44,857 nt of DNA from RCC1774 sp050330855 (GTDB lineage Bacteria > Cyanobacteriota > Cyanobacteriia > Thermosynechococcales > Thermosynechococcaceae), in contig JBHJNL010000032.1 in NCBI GenBank assembly GCA_050330855.1, forward strand, positions 1 to 44,857, in the 5' to 3' direction. Each line of letters starts with the position of its first letter. The stretch's first letter is position 1. Shown one piece after another: positions 33,405 to 41,594 of this stretch. The notes beneath the pieces are model-generated. The model was given only the letters and a program-made list of their open reading frames with translations. It was not told the DNA's origin and ran no database searches. Both the position numbers and the translations under genes were made by a program.

Positions 33405-33658
33405 GTTACAGCATCAAGATCGAAAAAATAGCTGTCAAACAGCTCAAAAAGCTACCAAGGCCCGAACAGAAACGCATCAGCAAAAAGATACAGGCGTTAG
33501 AACAAAATCCCCGTCCAAGAGACTGCACAAAGTTACAAGGCGAAACCAATCTCTATCGCATACGGTCTGGGAGCTACCGAGTGATCTATACCATCCAAGA
33601 TACTGAACTAATCGTGCGAGTGATTAGAGTGGGCCATAGAAGCTCCATCTATGGTTAA
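33401..33658 (+). CDS. RelE/ParE superfamily toxin
   Basis: An 85-residue basic protein of the RelE fold: YSIKIEKIAVKQLKKLPRPEQKRISKKI, LEQNPRPRDCTKLQGETNLYRIRSGSYRVIYTI and VIRVGHRSSIYG. The Arg and Tyr residues near the end suit an mRNA interferase of the RelE type rather than a gyrase poison, though this is inference. GTG 33401 overlaps the antitoxin stop, the normal arrangement for such a pair. Confidence 0.88.
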   Translation: MSYSIKIEKIAVKQLKKLPRPEQKRISKKIQALEQNPRPRDCTKLQGETNLYRIRSGSYRVIYTIQDTELIVRVIRVGHRSSIYG

Positions 33659-33808
33659 AAAACGCTATTCGTAAATTTGCTGCTTGACGTCAACACCGCG
33701 TAGCTGCAACCTTGCCTGACACAGATCTAGCTGGCTTCTACAGACCAAACACCAGGTGTAGAAAGCTGCCCTGACAAAATAAGCTGAGCAATACTCCCCG
33801 TACCGTAA

Positions 33809-34090
33809 CCCGCCGCGATCGCAGTATTCTCAAGCACACCAGAAGCGTTAGAGTATTTAAAGAGCCAGTGGCACGGGGTACGAGAACCAGAGCTGCGAGG
33901 ATCTGCCTTACTTGCGATCGCAACGCTCAGTACCGATGCAGCATTCCACTTTCTGCTAGATCGAATTGCAGCAGATTATGAGGTGGTGGCCCCACAAGCC
34001 ATTCAAGCCCTAGAAATCTATCGTCAAGATCAAGATCTCTGGTAGCAGGTCTGTGATGCCAATGAGCGCCGCAACGCTCTTAATCGCTGA
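33809..34090 (+). pseudogene. remnant of a HEAT-like repeat protein
   Basis: The plus strand reads in one frame after a TAA at 33806-33808: codons for PAAIAVFSSTPEALEYL, then VREPELRGSALLAIATL and RIAADYEVVAPQAIQALE, ending with a TAG at 34043-34045. The frame continues past it as QVCDANERRNALNR to a TGA at 34088-34090. The TAG is therefore probably a CAG to TAG change. The text resembles the last HEAT-like repeats of a larger protein whose front part is missing. The 150 bp between the toxin stop and this frame are unreadable in any clear frame. Confidence 0.6.
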
Positions 34091-34118
34091 AAAAACGGGT
34101 AGCGATTATCGCTACCCG
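34090..34118 (-). terminator. strong intrinsic terminator, minus strand
   Basis: CGGGTAGCGAT (34096-34106), one base, ATCGCTACCCG (34108-34118): eleven perfect pairs, with six A on the plus-strand side (34090-34095), which read as T on the minus strand. It ends the minus-strand unit of 34171-35148. Confidence 0.88.
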
Positions 34119-34170
34119 CAAAGGGTTAGAGCTTCAACTGTTAAAGAGAGAGAAAAGAGACTTGCTGTGC

Positions 34171-34728
34171 TTAATCGTCATCGCTAACGTCATCAACGAC
34201 GATATCAACAGTAACGGGCGGCTTCTTCTGCATCGGTACTTCGACGGGGGCAGTGGCCTGGGCATACCATGCTTTCGCAACCTTGACCTTGTGCTTGGCT
34301 GCGCCGTAGCGATCGCCATAGTTCTTCATCAACGTCGCATCAAGGGTCTGTGCCTCAGACTTAAACCAAGGGAATAGCTTTGCCTTGGCCGTTTTTGCTA
34401 AAGAAAGAAAGAGTGATTTCAGCGTCGTGGGTAAATCAGGACTACCGGGCTTATCGCTCCAGGCATCATTGATTTTGGTTCCAGTCTCTTTGAAATTGTC
34501 TACCACCGTTGACGATAGCTCTTGGGCCAAAGGCTTCATGACCTCAGTGCCAGACTGAAGCTCCGTCTTTGTTTCAGAAAAAGCCGTCTGAAAAATTTTG
34601 CCAATCCGCTGGAGCCTAGTGCTTCCCTCCGTTCTGAACTGTTTCCAATTGTCGGCTGTAGGCTGGTTACTATTCATAGTTTGAGCTTGAGTATCAGTGA
34701 TCTGTGAGGTGCTGGTATTAGCCATCAT
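34171..34728 (-). CDS. unknown charged protein, 185 residues
   Basis: No family recognised. The protein is polar with many Lys and Thr. It has a variable N terminus rich in Gln/Thr/Asn, a central helical part (TTLKSLFLSLAKTAKAKLFPWFK), a KNYGDRYGAAKHKVKVAKAWYAQ block and an acidic end (VDIVVDDVSDDD). There is no signal peptide or transmembrane helix. ATG 34728 follows GGAG ten bases upstream. It lies 114 bp after the DUF1232 gene on the same strand and is followed by the terminator at 34090-34118. Perhaps a stress or membrane-associated helical protein, but this is a guess. Confidence 0.7.
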   Translation of the reverse strand: MMANTSTSQITDTQAQTMNSNQPTADNWKQFRTEGSTRLQRIGKIFQTAFSETKTELQSGTEVMKPLAQELSSTVVDNFKETGTKINDAWSDKPGSPDLPTTLKSLFLSLAKTAKAKLFPWFKSEAQTLDATLMKNYGDRYGAAKHKVKVAKAWYAQATAPVEVPMQKKPPVTVDIVVDDVSDDD

Positions 34729-34842
34729 TTGTTAAGTTCTCCAAAAAATTAGGGTCAAATACTGTTCGCCTACATCGTTGGGCGCTAAACATGCTCTGCA
34801 CTACATGACAGTTCTCCTGAATGCTCGTTACTCAATCTAGGC

Positions 34843-35148
34843 CTAGCCAACTGAGACCGCTTCAACATCGACAACGGCTTCATTTGTTTCAGCCGTAACC
34901 GTACTTGCGTTCTTGTTCTTGTGGGCCTTGAACTTCTCTGTCATTAATTGCGACACTTCTGCAATCAGAAGAGAAGCCAGCAGACCGTCATCAACCCAGC
35001 CAATGACTGGCAAAAAGTCAGGAGAGATATCGAGGGGACTGAGTAGATAAAACAACGTACCGAGAATAATAACCCAGCGATATTTGCTGTGTCGAATACC
35101 GTTGCGATAGCCTTCTTGAAACGTCTGCCACAGGGATTGGTTTTTCAT
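34843..35148 (-). CDS. YkvA/DUF1232 family membrane protein
   Basis: A 101-residue protein with the DUF1232 signature LFYLLSPLDISPDFLPVIGWVDDGLLASLLI (about 32-62), where one or two hydrophobic stretches and an acidic Asp pair are conserved. The N terminus is basic and the C terminus is Lys-, Ala- and Val-rich. Function of the family is unknown; members occur in many bacteria near stress or cell-envelope genes. GGA lies nine bases before ATG 35148. It is the first gene of a small minus-strand unit with the 185-residue protein. Confidence 0.85.
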   Translation of the reverse strand: MKNQSLWQTFQEGYRNGIRHSKYRWVIILGTLFYLLSPLDISPDFLPVIGWVDDGLLASLLIAEVSQLMTEKFKAHKNKNASTVTAETNEAVVDVEAVSVG

Positions 35149-35247
35149 TGGGGGTTCCAGTGCGTCAACAATCCCATAATCTCAGGTTTACCCAGATTCG
35201 TAAGGTGTTGGTTTCTGGCATTTTAGGTGTGCTACTACACCGAATAG

Positions 35248-35259
35248 ACCGTATACGGT
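35248..35259. repeat. 12-bp perfect palindrome ACCGTATACGGT
   Basis: A perfect 12-bp palindrome at the 3' side of the four-TM protein gene, upstream of the DUF1232 gene. Its position before 35148 on the minus strand would suit an operator, but there is no further support. Confidence 0.35.
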
Positions 35260-35266
35260 TAGCCGA

Positions 35267-35665
35267 CTACTTGAAATCCTGTAGTGAGCTGAGGAAAATC
35301 CCAATACCCCCTATTGCAAGCACCAGAATTACGATTAGCTCAAAGGCTGACATGCTTTCTAAGCGAAAGTCAATGCTAGCAATTATGCCAAACAGCAACA
35401 TAATCATTGACCCTGCTGCCAGCAGCCAGCCTAAAAAATTGTTTGAGTTGTAGAAAATGAGGCCAATCCCGAAAATAAACGGAACTAATATAAGGCCACT
35501 GGTTAGGTTGAGGCTCCCCACCCTGTAGAGACTGTAGCCCAGGGAAAAATTATTAACGATTTTGACTGAACTCAGAAAGAGATAGCCACCTGCGGTCATC
35601 ATCGCTAATCCCAAGAAGAATCGACCGACCCCGCCGTTGGTTCCCCCGGCTCCTGGTTGAGGCAT
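35267..35665 (-). CDS. four-helix membrane protein, unknown family
   Basis: A 132-residue protein with about four transmembrane helices: near 15-33, 56-73, 78-96 and 107-125. The N terminus is Gly/Pro-rich (MPQPGAGGTNGG) and the C terminus ends SLQDFK. ATG 35665 is preceded by GAGGA eight bases upstream. No known family is recognised. It precedes the DUF1232 unit on the same strand by 118 bp. Confidence 0.65.
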   Translation of the reverse strand: MPQPGAGGTNGGVGRFFLGLAMMTAGGYLFLSSVKIVNNFSLGYSLYRVGSLNLTSGLILVPFIFGIGLIFYNSNNFLGWLLAAGSMIMLLFGIIASIDFRLESMSAFELIVILVLAIGGIGIFLSSLQDFK

Positions 35666-35739
35666 TTGCTTTCCTCTGCGCGTTATGGGTATAGCGTAAA
35701 GCAGAATGAGAGCGTAGGCTAGAGAGAGTTTGCCATACT

Positions 35740-36364
35740 ATGCCAATTGCTGTGACATCAGAACGGCTCGTCCCATATTCAGCGTGTCATCACAAAATGA
35801 AGATCGGCGATGTTGTTATATTCTCTAGTGCTGACCTGCCCTCAACGGTTGTCAAAATGGCAACGCGATCTAGCTATGTCCATGCTGCGATTGTTCTGTC
35901 TACCCGCCAGAGCGATACCTCATCTGGTTCTGTTGTAATTGCTGAATCTCACAATTGATACAAGCTCCCCCAGTCTAGGAACGGGTGATGCCATTATGGG
36001 AGTCCAGCACCAGTGACTCGATTATCGACTTGCCAAAAGTAAAGGGCTGACATGGTGGCTACCCCTCACAGCTCCTTTAGTGAATGAACAGCGACAGAAA
36101 ATGCAGGCTTGGCTTCAAGACATTGAAGCGCAGCAGACGCCCTACGATTTTTGGCAGGTCGCCAGAGCAGGGCTAAGCATATTGGGCCTAGACAATACGC
36201 CCGACGACACCGCTCTATTTTGTTCTGAGCTGGTGACGCGGGCACTGCAGATCGCAGGCGTCATTGATGATCTCATCAATGCTGCTGAACAGGTACCCGC
36301 CGATATTGTCAAATTCCCCTGCTTTAAACCGCCGATTTTGATTCAGAGGGCTACAACAAACTGA
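35740..36364 (+). pseudogene. degraded YiiX/NlpC-P60-like permuted cysteine hydrolase
   Basis: Two frames carry one gene. The first (35740-35958) has GDVVIFSSADLPSTVVKMATRSSYVHAAIVLS, the His-bearing half, and ends AES. After a frameshift near 35950 the second frame resumes with SLGTGDAIMGVQH, meets a TGA at 36014-36016 (probably CGA before), and continues with YRLAKSKGLTWWLPLTAP, YDFWQVARAG and the cysteine block TALFCSELVTRAL. Together they match permuted papain-fold YiiX/YebB-like hydrolases. One frameshift and one nonsense codon disable it unless both are sequencing errors. Confidence 0.7.
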
Positions 36365-36512
36365 GATACAGCGGATCACAGTTTAGTAGGGGACATATTC
36401 AATCCTGTAGTTTTTGCTGGGCAAGCCTTTCAGGATTTGCGACTGTCCCCCACAAAGGTGAAAACCGCTGTAGGCGTCTCTGGCATCAAATCCCCCGCCG
36501 CTTTTCAGCACG

Positions 36513-36941
36513 TTAAATGCTGGCTAACAATTGCTGGAGATGCTGCTCAAGCTGTTCAAGAGCCGCATCGGGTTCAACGCGATCGATATCGTGAATCATC
36601 CAGTACTCAATACTGTCTTCCCATGCAGGGAACTGGCTGTGCATCAAAGGGCGATGCTCAGATTCATCGACGGCGATCACCTTATGCGCCGCAACGAAGT
36701 CGGCTTCGCCAACCGACTGAGGGTAGCGAAGATCGGTGGGGAGAACAATGCCATAGTTGAGCAACCTAGCCCGCGTATATTTAGAGATGGCTCCCACGTT
36801 ATTGCTATCGGGTCTTACCCTCAGCCCACGAGAGTCGGCACGCCAGTCCAGGGACTGCTTTTTAGCCCAATGGGTAAATAGATACTCAGAAAATCGGCTG
36901 CGGTAATAATTCCCGGTGCAGAGAAATAAAACAGTTTGCAT
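36513..36941 (-). CDS. low-molecular-weight protein-tyrosine-phosphatase-like protein
   Basis: A 142-residue soluble protein. VLFLCTGNYYRSRFSE near the N terminus is the C-x5-R P-loop of the LMW phosphatase/arsenate reductase fold, with YY in place of the usual I-C. Later segments DSRGLRV, VIAVDESEHRPLM and YWMIHDIDRVEP fit the fold, the last supplying the general acid Asp. The start is ATG 36941; ATG 36965 adds eight residues in front of the first strand. It probably acts on a phosphoprotein, but many members have uncertain substrates. Confidence 0.78.
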   Translation of the reverse strand: MQTVLFLCTGNYYRSRFSEYLFTHWAKKQSLDWRADSRGLRVRPDSNNVGAISKYTRARLLNYGIVLPTDLRYPQSVGEADFVAAHKVIAVDESEHRPLMHSQFPAWEDSIEYWMIHDIDRVEPDAALEQLEQHLQQLLASI

Positions 36942-37004
36942 GTACAGACCCGTCCCATAACCCATCTCAGTATGCCTGTAATCGGCGACTAAGGGCCAGG
37001 TCGG

Positions 37005-37727
37005 CTAGCGAATTCTCAAGTCAGAGGTTAATCTCAGGTCAAGATCTTGGTTGGGATAGATGACCACCACATCCCGGCTTCTCCGAGAGCTGCGAAAGAT
37101 ATCTTCGTCTGAGCGACCAAATACATCGCCAATGCGTGAGTTAGACCCACCCAGAACGGAGCTAAGAATCGCCCGTGCTGCGTCAGTGACGCGCGAATTA
37201 CCTGCTGAGGAGCGGCCTGTTTGGCGGTCAGGGTAAATAATATTAGATTCAGCCTTGAGACTGTAGCGGCGGCCATTGCGCAGCACTAAATGATCGGCTA
37301 CAAAGTATACGCCCCCGTTCTTCGGTCGTAGCCGTCCTTCGATCCGGCTCTCTCGAGGAATCACGATATAGCGATTGTAGTCATCGCGCAGGTCTTGATC
37401 GACGTAGAGCGTCAACGGGAGTGTTTCGTTTTTTTCGAGAACGATGCGATCTCGACTGGCAGCCTTGGTTTCAATGGTGGTGCCTTCCTCAATTCGGCCA
37501 TCTCGCACCTGCCCTCGGCTCCGCCCAGACCGAAACCTGTCATCGTCATTCTTGTCACGACAGAATACACCACCGCTCTGAAGTTGACAGTCATAGCCCT
37601 GTCGACGACCCCAATCCATTAAATCCTGGTCTCGACGGGAGTCTGCCTGAGCCGGAGCAATCCCCAGCCCTGTTGTGACTAACATTAAGCACGCTAACCC
37701 CTGTGCTGCTATCCGGTAAGATTTCAT
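37005..37727 (-). CDS. exported protein of unknown function
   Basis: The 240-residue product starts at ATG 37727 (AAGGA upstream) with a signal peptide MKSYRIAAQGLACLMLVTTG ending near APAQA (about 29). The mature part begins with a Cys pair (QGYDCQLQSGGVFCRD), then an Arg/Asp-rich low-complexity stretch, then a beta-rich core (TLPLTLYVDQDL, YIVIPRESRIEGRLRP, GGVYFVADHLVLRNGRRYSL) that faintly recalls VirB10/TrbI-type barrels. The end is Arg/Ser-rich. No enzyme motif is seen. It is probably periplasmic or envelope-bound. Confidence 0.65.
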   Translation of the reverse strand: MKSYRIAAQGLACLMLVTTGLGIAPAQADSRRDQDLMDWGRRQGYDCQLQSGGVFCRDKNDDDRFRSGRSRGQVRDGRIEEGTTIETKAASRDRIVLEKNETLPLTLYVDQDLRDDYNRYIVIPRESRIEGRLRPKNGGVYFVADHLVLRNGRRYSLKAESNIIYPDRQTGRSSAGNSRVTDAARAILSSVLGGSNSRIGDVFGRSDEDIFRSSRRSRDVVVIYPNQDLDLRLTSDLRIR

Positions 37728-37813
37728 GGCTCTATTTCCTTCGTCAAAGAATATCCGCATACCGATCTGGACGCGTTTCCCTGACGAATAGTTTCGGTGG
37801 GCTTGGAGTCTGA

Positions 37814-39529
37814 CTAGGGCTTTTGTACCTTGCCAATTTGTTCGAGCGCTTGCTGCTGGAGCGTGTCGTTCTCCTGCTGCTTCGCTAGGGCCGCTGCTTT
37901 TTTGAGATCTTCAAGGGCAGTGGGGCGATCCAGCCTCTTGGCATGGGCCAACCCTCTCTGATAGTAAGCCTCTGCATCATCAGGGGTCAGCTCGATTACT
38001 TGGTTATAGTCGTCGATGGCTCCTCGCAGGTCGTTCTCCCTGAGGCGTAGCGCAGCACGATTACTATAGGCTAGAGCATCCTCGGGGCTGTGGGTGATGG
38101 CATTGGTATAGTCTGCCAATGCCCCCTTAACGTCCTTGAGTTGTTCACGGGTGACTCCACGATTGTTGTAGGCCCGCACATGGTTGTCATTGAGCTTCAG
38201 CGCCTGAGTGTAGTCTTCAACCGCGCCCTGTGAATCCTTGAGCCGGTCGCGCACATCTCCTCGATCCACATAAAAGTCAGGATCTTTGGGGTTGATTTCG
38301 ATGGCTTTGGTGTGATCTTTGAGGGCATCTTTCGGATCTTTTGCCGCCCGAAGCAGCCCCCGATTGTAGTAAACCAGCGCTAGGTCCGGTTCGCGAGACT
38401 CTGTGGGATATAACTCAATGGCTCGGTTGTAGTCTTCGAGGGCTTGCTGAGGCTGATTGAGGTTGGCGTAGGCAAAGCCACGGGCCGCATGGGCAAGGCC
38501 GTCAGCGGGGTCCAGCACCAGGGTTTGGTTAAAATCTTCAACGGCTTTTTGTTCCTGATTCAGGCTGCTGTAGGCCAAGCCTCGGTTGCGATGGGCGAGG
38601 CTATAGTTGGGGCTGAGGGTAATGGCTTGGCTGAAATCTGCGATCGCATCTTCTGTTTTCCCCTGCAGACGCAGCAACGCGCCCCGATTGTTATGGGCCA
38701 GATAGGTAAACCAGCCCTGGGGACTCAATTCGATGGTTTGGGTATAATCGGCAATTTTTTGCTCAGCTTCTGTTTGGGTGACGCCTCGGTTGTAATAGGC
38801 CCGTGCATTGTCCGGCTCCAGTTCGATCGCCTTGGTGTAGTCGGCAAGGGCCAGCTTCTTTTGATTGGATAAATCATAGGCAGTCCCGCGCTCAATCAAG
38901 ACCTCTGCCGATTCAGGATTGAGTTTGATCGCTTCGGTATAATCTGCGATCGCAAGGTCATATTTTTTCAGGGAACGGTGTACTTGTCCCCGCAGAAAAT
39001 AGCTGTCTCCATCAGTGGAGTTGAGGACGATGGCCTGGGATAGATCTTTGATGGCGTCTTCCGTTTCATTGAGGGCGATATAAATGCGTCCTCGGCCTGC
39101 ATAGGCGGCGGCTTTGGCCTCTCCCTTCAGGTCTTCAGTGTAAGCCGACACCGATTTGGACGCATCAAAGCCAAGTCGATGCAGGCCGCGCTGATAATAA
39201 ACGCCGACTAAATCGGGATCGAGCTGGATGGCTTGGTTAAAATCGGCTAGCCCCTCTTGTGGCTTTCCCACCGTGATCTGAACAATCCCACGTAAAAAGT
39301 ACGCTTCTGCCTGTTTCGGCTGCTCAGCAATGGTTTTGGTTAAGGTCGCCACCGTTGCATCATAGTCGCCTTGCAGATATTGCTTCTCGACCTTGCGATT
39401 AGAAGAAAGGGTGACCCGTGCAATCACTGGGGGCTGGGCAGAGAGGGGCACTGCAGTCCCCCACAGCATGGCAACGCTTAAAAAAGAGCAGGTCAGCATT
39501 TTGAGGTGGATCTGCAGGTTCAAAATCAT
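37814..39529 (-). CDS. tetratricopeptide-repeat protein, exported
   Basis: A 571-residue protein made almost wholly of about 14 TPR units, many with the consensus A-x-x-D-[YF]-[TN]-[QK]-A-I-x-L-x-P, for instance near 93-105 and 128-160. An N-terminal hydrophobic stretch (about 8-30, ending LSAQPP) suggests export. TPR proteins are scaffolds for protein complexes; in cyanobacteria several serve photosystem assembly, but nothing here identifies the partner. Coding density and repeats continue without frameshift. Confidence 0.88.
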   Translation of the reverse strand: MILNLQIHLKMLTCSFLSVAMLWGTAVPLSAQPPVIARVTLSSNRKVEKQYLQGDYDATVATLTKTIAEQPKQAEAYFLRGIVQITVGKPQEGLADFNQAIQLDPDLVGVYYQRGLHRLGFDASKSVSAYTEDLKGEAKAAAYAGRGRIYIALNETEDAIKDLSQAIVLNSTDGDSYFLRGQVHRSLKKYDLAIADYTEAIKLNPESAEVLIERGTAYDLSNQKKLALADYTKAIELEPDNARAYYNRGVTQTEAEQKIADYTQTIELSPQGWFTYLAHNNRGALLRLQGKTEDAIADFSQAITLSPNYSLAHRNRGLAYSSLNQEQKAVEDFNQTLVLDPADGLAHAARGFAYANLNQPQQALEDYNRAIELYPTESREPDLALVYYNRGLLRAAKDPKDALKDHTKAIEINPKDPDFYVDRGDVRDRLKDSQGAVEDYTQALKLNDNHVRAYNNRGVTREQLKDVKGALADYTNAITHSPEDALAYSNRAALRLRENDLRGAIDDYNQVIELTPDDAEAYYQRGLAHAKRLDRPTALEDLKKAAALAKQQENDTLQQQALEQIGKVQKP

Positions 39530-39632
39530 GTCACCTTAAATTACAGCTCGGTATGCGCGGCCCCCGCTCCAGACTAACCTCAGTTCGACCCTGATGCCAC
39601 AGGAACCAAACAAAGGGCGATCTTACCTGTCT

Positions 39633-41282
39633 TCAGTGAACGGGATGGGATTGGCTCCAGACCCCATTCTGGACGAGGGTATGCACCTGCCAGGTTAGCT
39701 CTGGGTCGAGGTAATCCAGCCGATAATGTCCGCCTCGACTCTCGGTACGGTATAGGGCGCTCTTCAAAATGAGGTGGGCAATGTCAAGCAGATTTTCGGT
39801 CTCTGCCCACAGCCTCAGATTGATGTCGGTCGAAGTAGATTGTCCCGGCTGGAGTTGGTGCATAGCTTGACTGATCGGAAGCTGATTAAACTGCTGTTGC
39901 CATATGGTGAGGGTTGCGATCGCATCCACCATCCCCCCCTCCGTTCGACAAATCCCCGCACTCTCCCATACCAGACGCGGAAGCTGTTCCCGTAGTGTCG
40001 TGATGGTTTGCAATGAGGTCCCCCAGTCCGTATTCTCTAGGCTTGCGACTGACGACGCCAAGGCAGAAACCGACTCTCCCCTCGGCAGCTCTAAATCAGC
40101 AAACTGAGCGCCGAAGACCAGGCACTCTAGCAGAGAGTTACTCGCCAATCGATTGGCACCGTGAACCCCCGTACTCGCCACTTCACCCACGGCATAGAGG
40201 CCAGGGAGAGTAGTTTGAGCCTCTAGATCCGTGGTGATGCCCCCCATCCAATAGTGGGCCGCCGGGGCGACGGGAATCTGCTGCTCAAAGATATTGATCC
40301 CCCAGCGCTGGCACACCTCAATAATTTTAGGGAAGCGTCGCTGAATTTTCTCTGCCGGGATATCGCGTAAATCGAGCCACACCGATATTTCTCCAGGGCG
40401 AGATTGCAAATGGGTAAACACCGAGCGGCTGACAACATCACGAGGGGCTAGCTCTCCCCGTGCATCGTAGTCAAACATAAATCGTTGATCGTCGGCATCT
40501 ATCAGATAAGCGCCTTCTCCCCGGACGGCCTCGCTAATTAAAAAATGGGGCGCTCCCGACACCATCAGCGCCGTGGGATGGAACTGAAAAAATTCAAGGT
40601 CTCGAACCTGAGCGCCAGCCCGATAGGCGATGGCTAATCCATCCCCCGTACTTAACGCTGGGTTAGTGGTTTGGGCAAACACCTGTCCGCCTCCGCCCGT
40701 TGCCAACACCACGGCCCCTGCCTTGACCCAATGAATCTGCCCCTGAGACAGCAGGCAGCAGCCCTGACAAACCTGGGTTTGGGGATGCAGCCACAACCTC
40801 AGCGTAAAGGTTTCAGCCAGAACCTGAATATTCTCCCGCGCCCACACCTGAGCCGTTAGGGTTTTAATTAAGGCCCGTCCGGTCCTATCAGCGGCATGGA
40901 GCACCCGGGGCCGAGAATGAGCCGCTTCTAACGTGGTGGCAAGCTGATGGTCTTGGCGGCGATCAAAGGCAATCCCCATCTTGAGCAGTGCCTCAACCTG
41001 CGCCGGAGCCTGCTCCACTAAAAAGTGAACAGCGGCAGCATCACAGAGACCCGCCCCCGCCGACAACGTATCTTCAGCATGGAGCTGCGGGGAATCATCA
41101 GAGGTAAAGGCCGCAGCAATACCGCCCTGCGCCCAATCACTGGCAGAGAAGGCCAGGTTGTCTTTGGTCACTAGGGCCACCTGCAGGTGGGACGGCAACG
41201 ATAGCGCCGTGTATAGCCCTGCTGCGCCGCCACCGATGATCAAAACATCGTAGCGAGACTGAAGATCAGAACAGTCGGTCAA
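39633..41282 (-). CDS. nadB: L-aspartate oxidase
   Basis: Flavoenzyme that oxidises aspartate to iminoaspartate, the first step of de novo NAD synthesis (EC 1.4.3.16). 549 residues. DVLIIGGGAAGLYTAL (13-28) binds FAD; ASDWAQGGIAA, HPTAL, SEAVRGEGAYL, HYWMGGITTD and GEVASTGVHGANRLASNSLLE are diagnostic of NadB rather than succinate dehydrogenase. The helical C-terminal domain is complete. The 311-bp gap upstream to psbU carries a minus-strand terminator, so nadB has its own promoter. Confidence 0.96.
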   Translation of the reverse strand: MTDCSDLQSRYDVLIIGGGAAGLYTALSLPSHLQVALVTKDNLAFSASDWAQGGIAAAFTSDDSPQLHAEDTLSAGAGLCDAAAVHFLVEQAPAQVEALLKMGIAFDRRQDHQLATTLEAAHSRPRVLHAADRTGRALIKTLTAQVWARENIQVLAETFTLRLWLHPQTQVCQGCCLLSQGQIHWVKAGAVVLATGGGGQVFAQTTNPALSTGDGLAIAYRAGAQVRDLEFFQFHPTALMVSGAPHFLISEAVRGEGAYLIDADDQRFMFDYDARGELAPRDVVSRSVFTHLQSRPGEISVWLDLRDIPAEKIQRRFPKIIEVCQRWGINIFEQQIPVAPAAHYWMGGITTDLEAQTTLPGLYAVGEVASTGVHGANRLASNSLLECLVFGAQFADLELPRGESVSALASSVASLENTDWGTSLQTITTLREQLPRLVWESAGICRTEGGMVDAIATLTIWQQQFNQLPISQAMHQLQPGQSTSTDINLRLWAETENLLDIAHLILKSALYRTESRGGHYRLDYLDPELTWQVHTLVQNGVWSQSHPVH

Positions 41283-41389
41283 AATTCAAACCCGTATAGC
41301 GGTACAAGGATTCACGAGGGCACAAAATATCTGAAACCGTGATCGAGAATCGTCGGGCTATCCTAACGATGAGAGGTGTAGCTATCGCT

Positions 41390-41450
41390 AAAAAAAAATG
41401 CTCTCCGCCCACAGGGGACCGTTGTCCACAATGTGATTTGACAGAGAGCA
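41390..41450 (-). terminator. terminator-like structure between psbU and nadB
   Basis: TGCTCTC (41399-41405) and GAGAGCA (41444-41450) pair around a 38-nt loop that contains an inner GGAC/GTCC hairpin. Nine A at 41390-41398 read as T on the minus strand, so it fits a terminator of the psbU transcript. The large branched form could equally end a small RNA from the psbU 3' region. Confidence 0.7.
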
Positions 41451-41594
41451 ATCGGTTTAATAAAGCTGAGTGGGCGAGAACAAACGTCTCAATCCCTTGA
41501 TTAAGGTCAAGGAGCCAAAGAACTCAGGCAATTTTATTAAAGTCAGATCTCAACGAGGTCCAAGGCGCTAGAACATTTGCTACCCAGCAGAACC

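Noticed and set aside
36437..36760. Plus-strand frame of 107 codons
   Set aside because: It overlaps the phosphatase-like gene on the other strand, has no recognisable domain and no ribosome binding site; a shadow frame.
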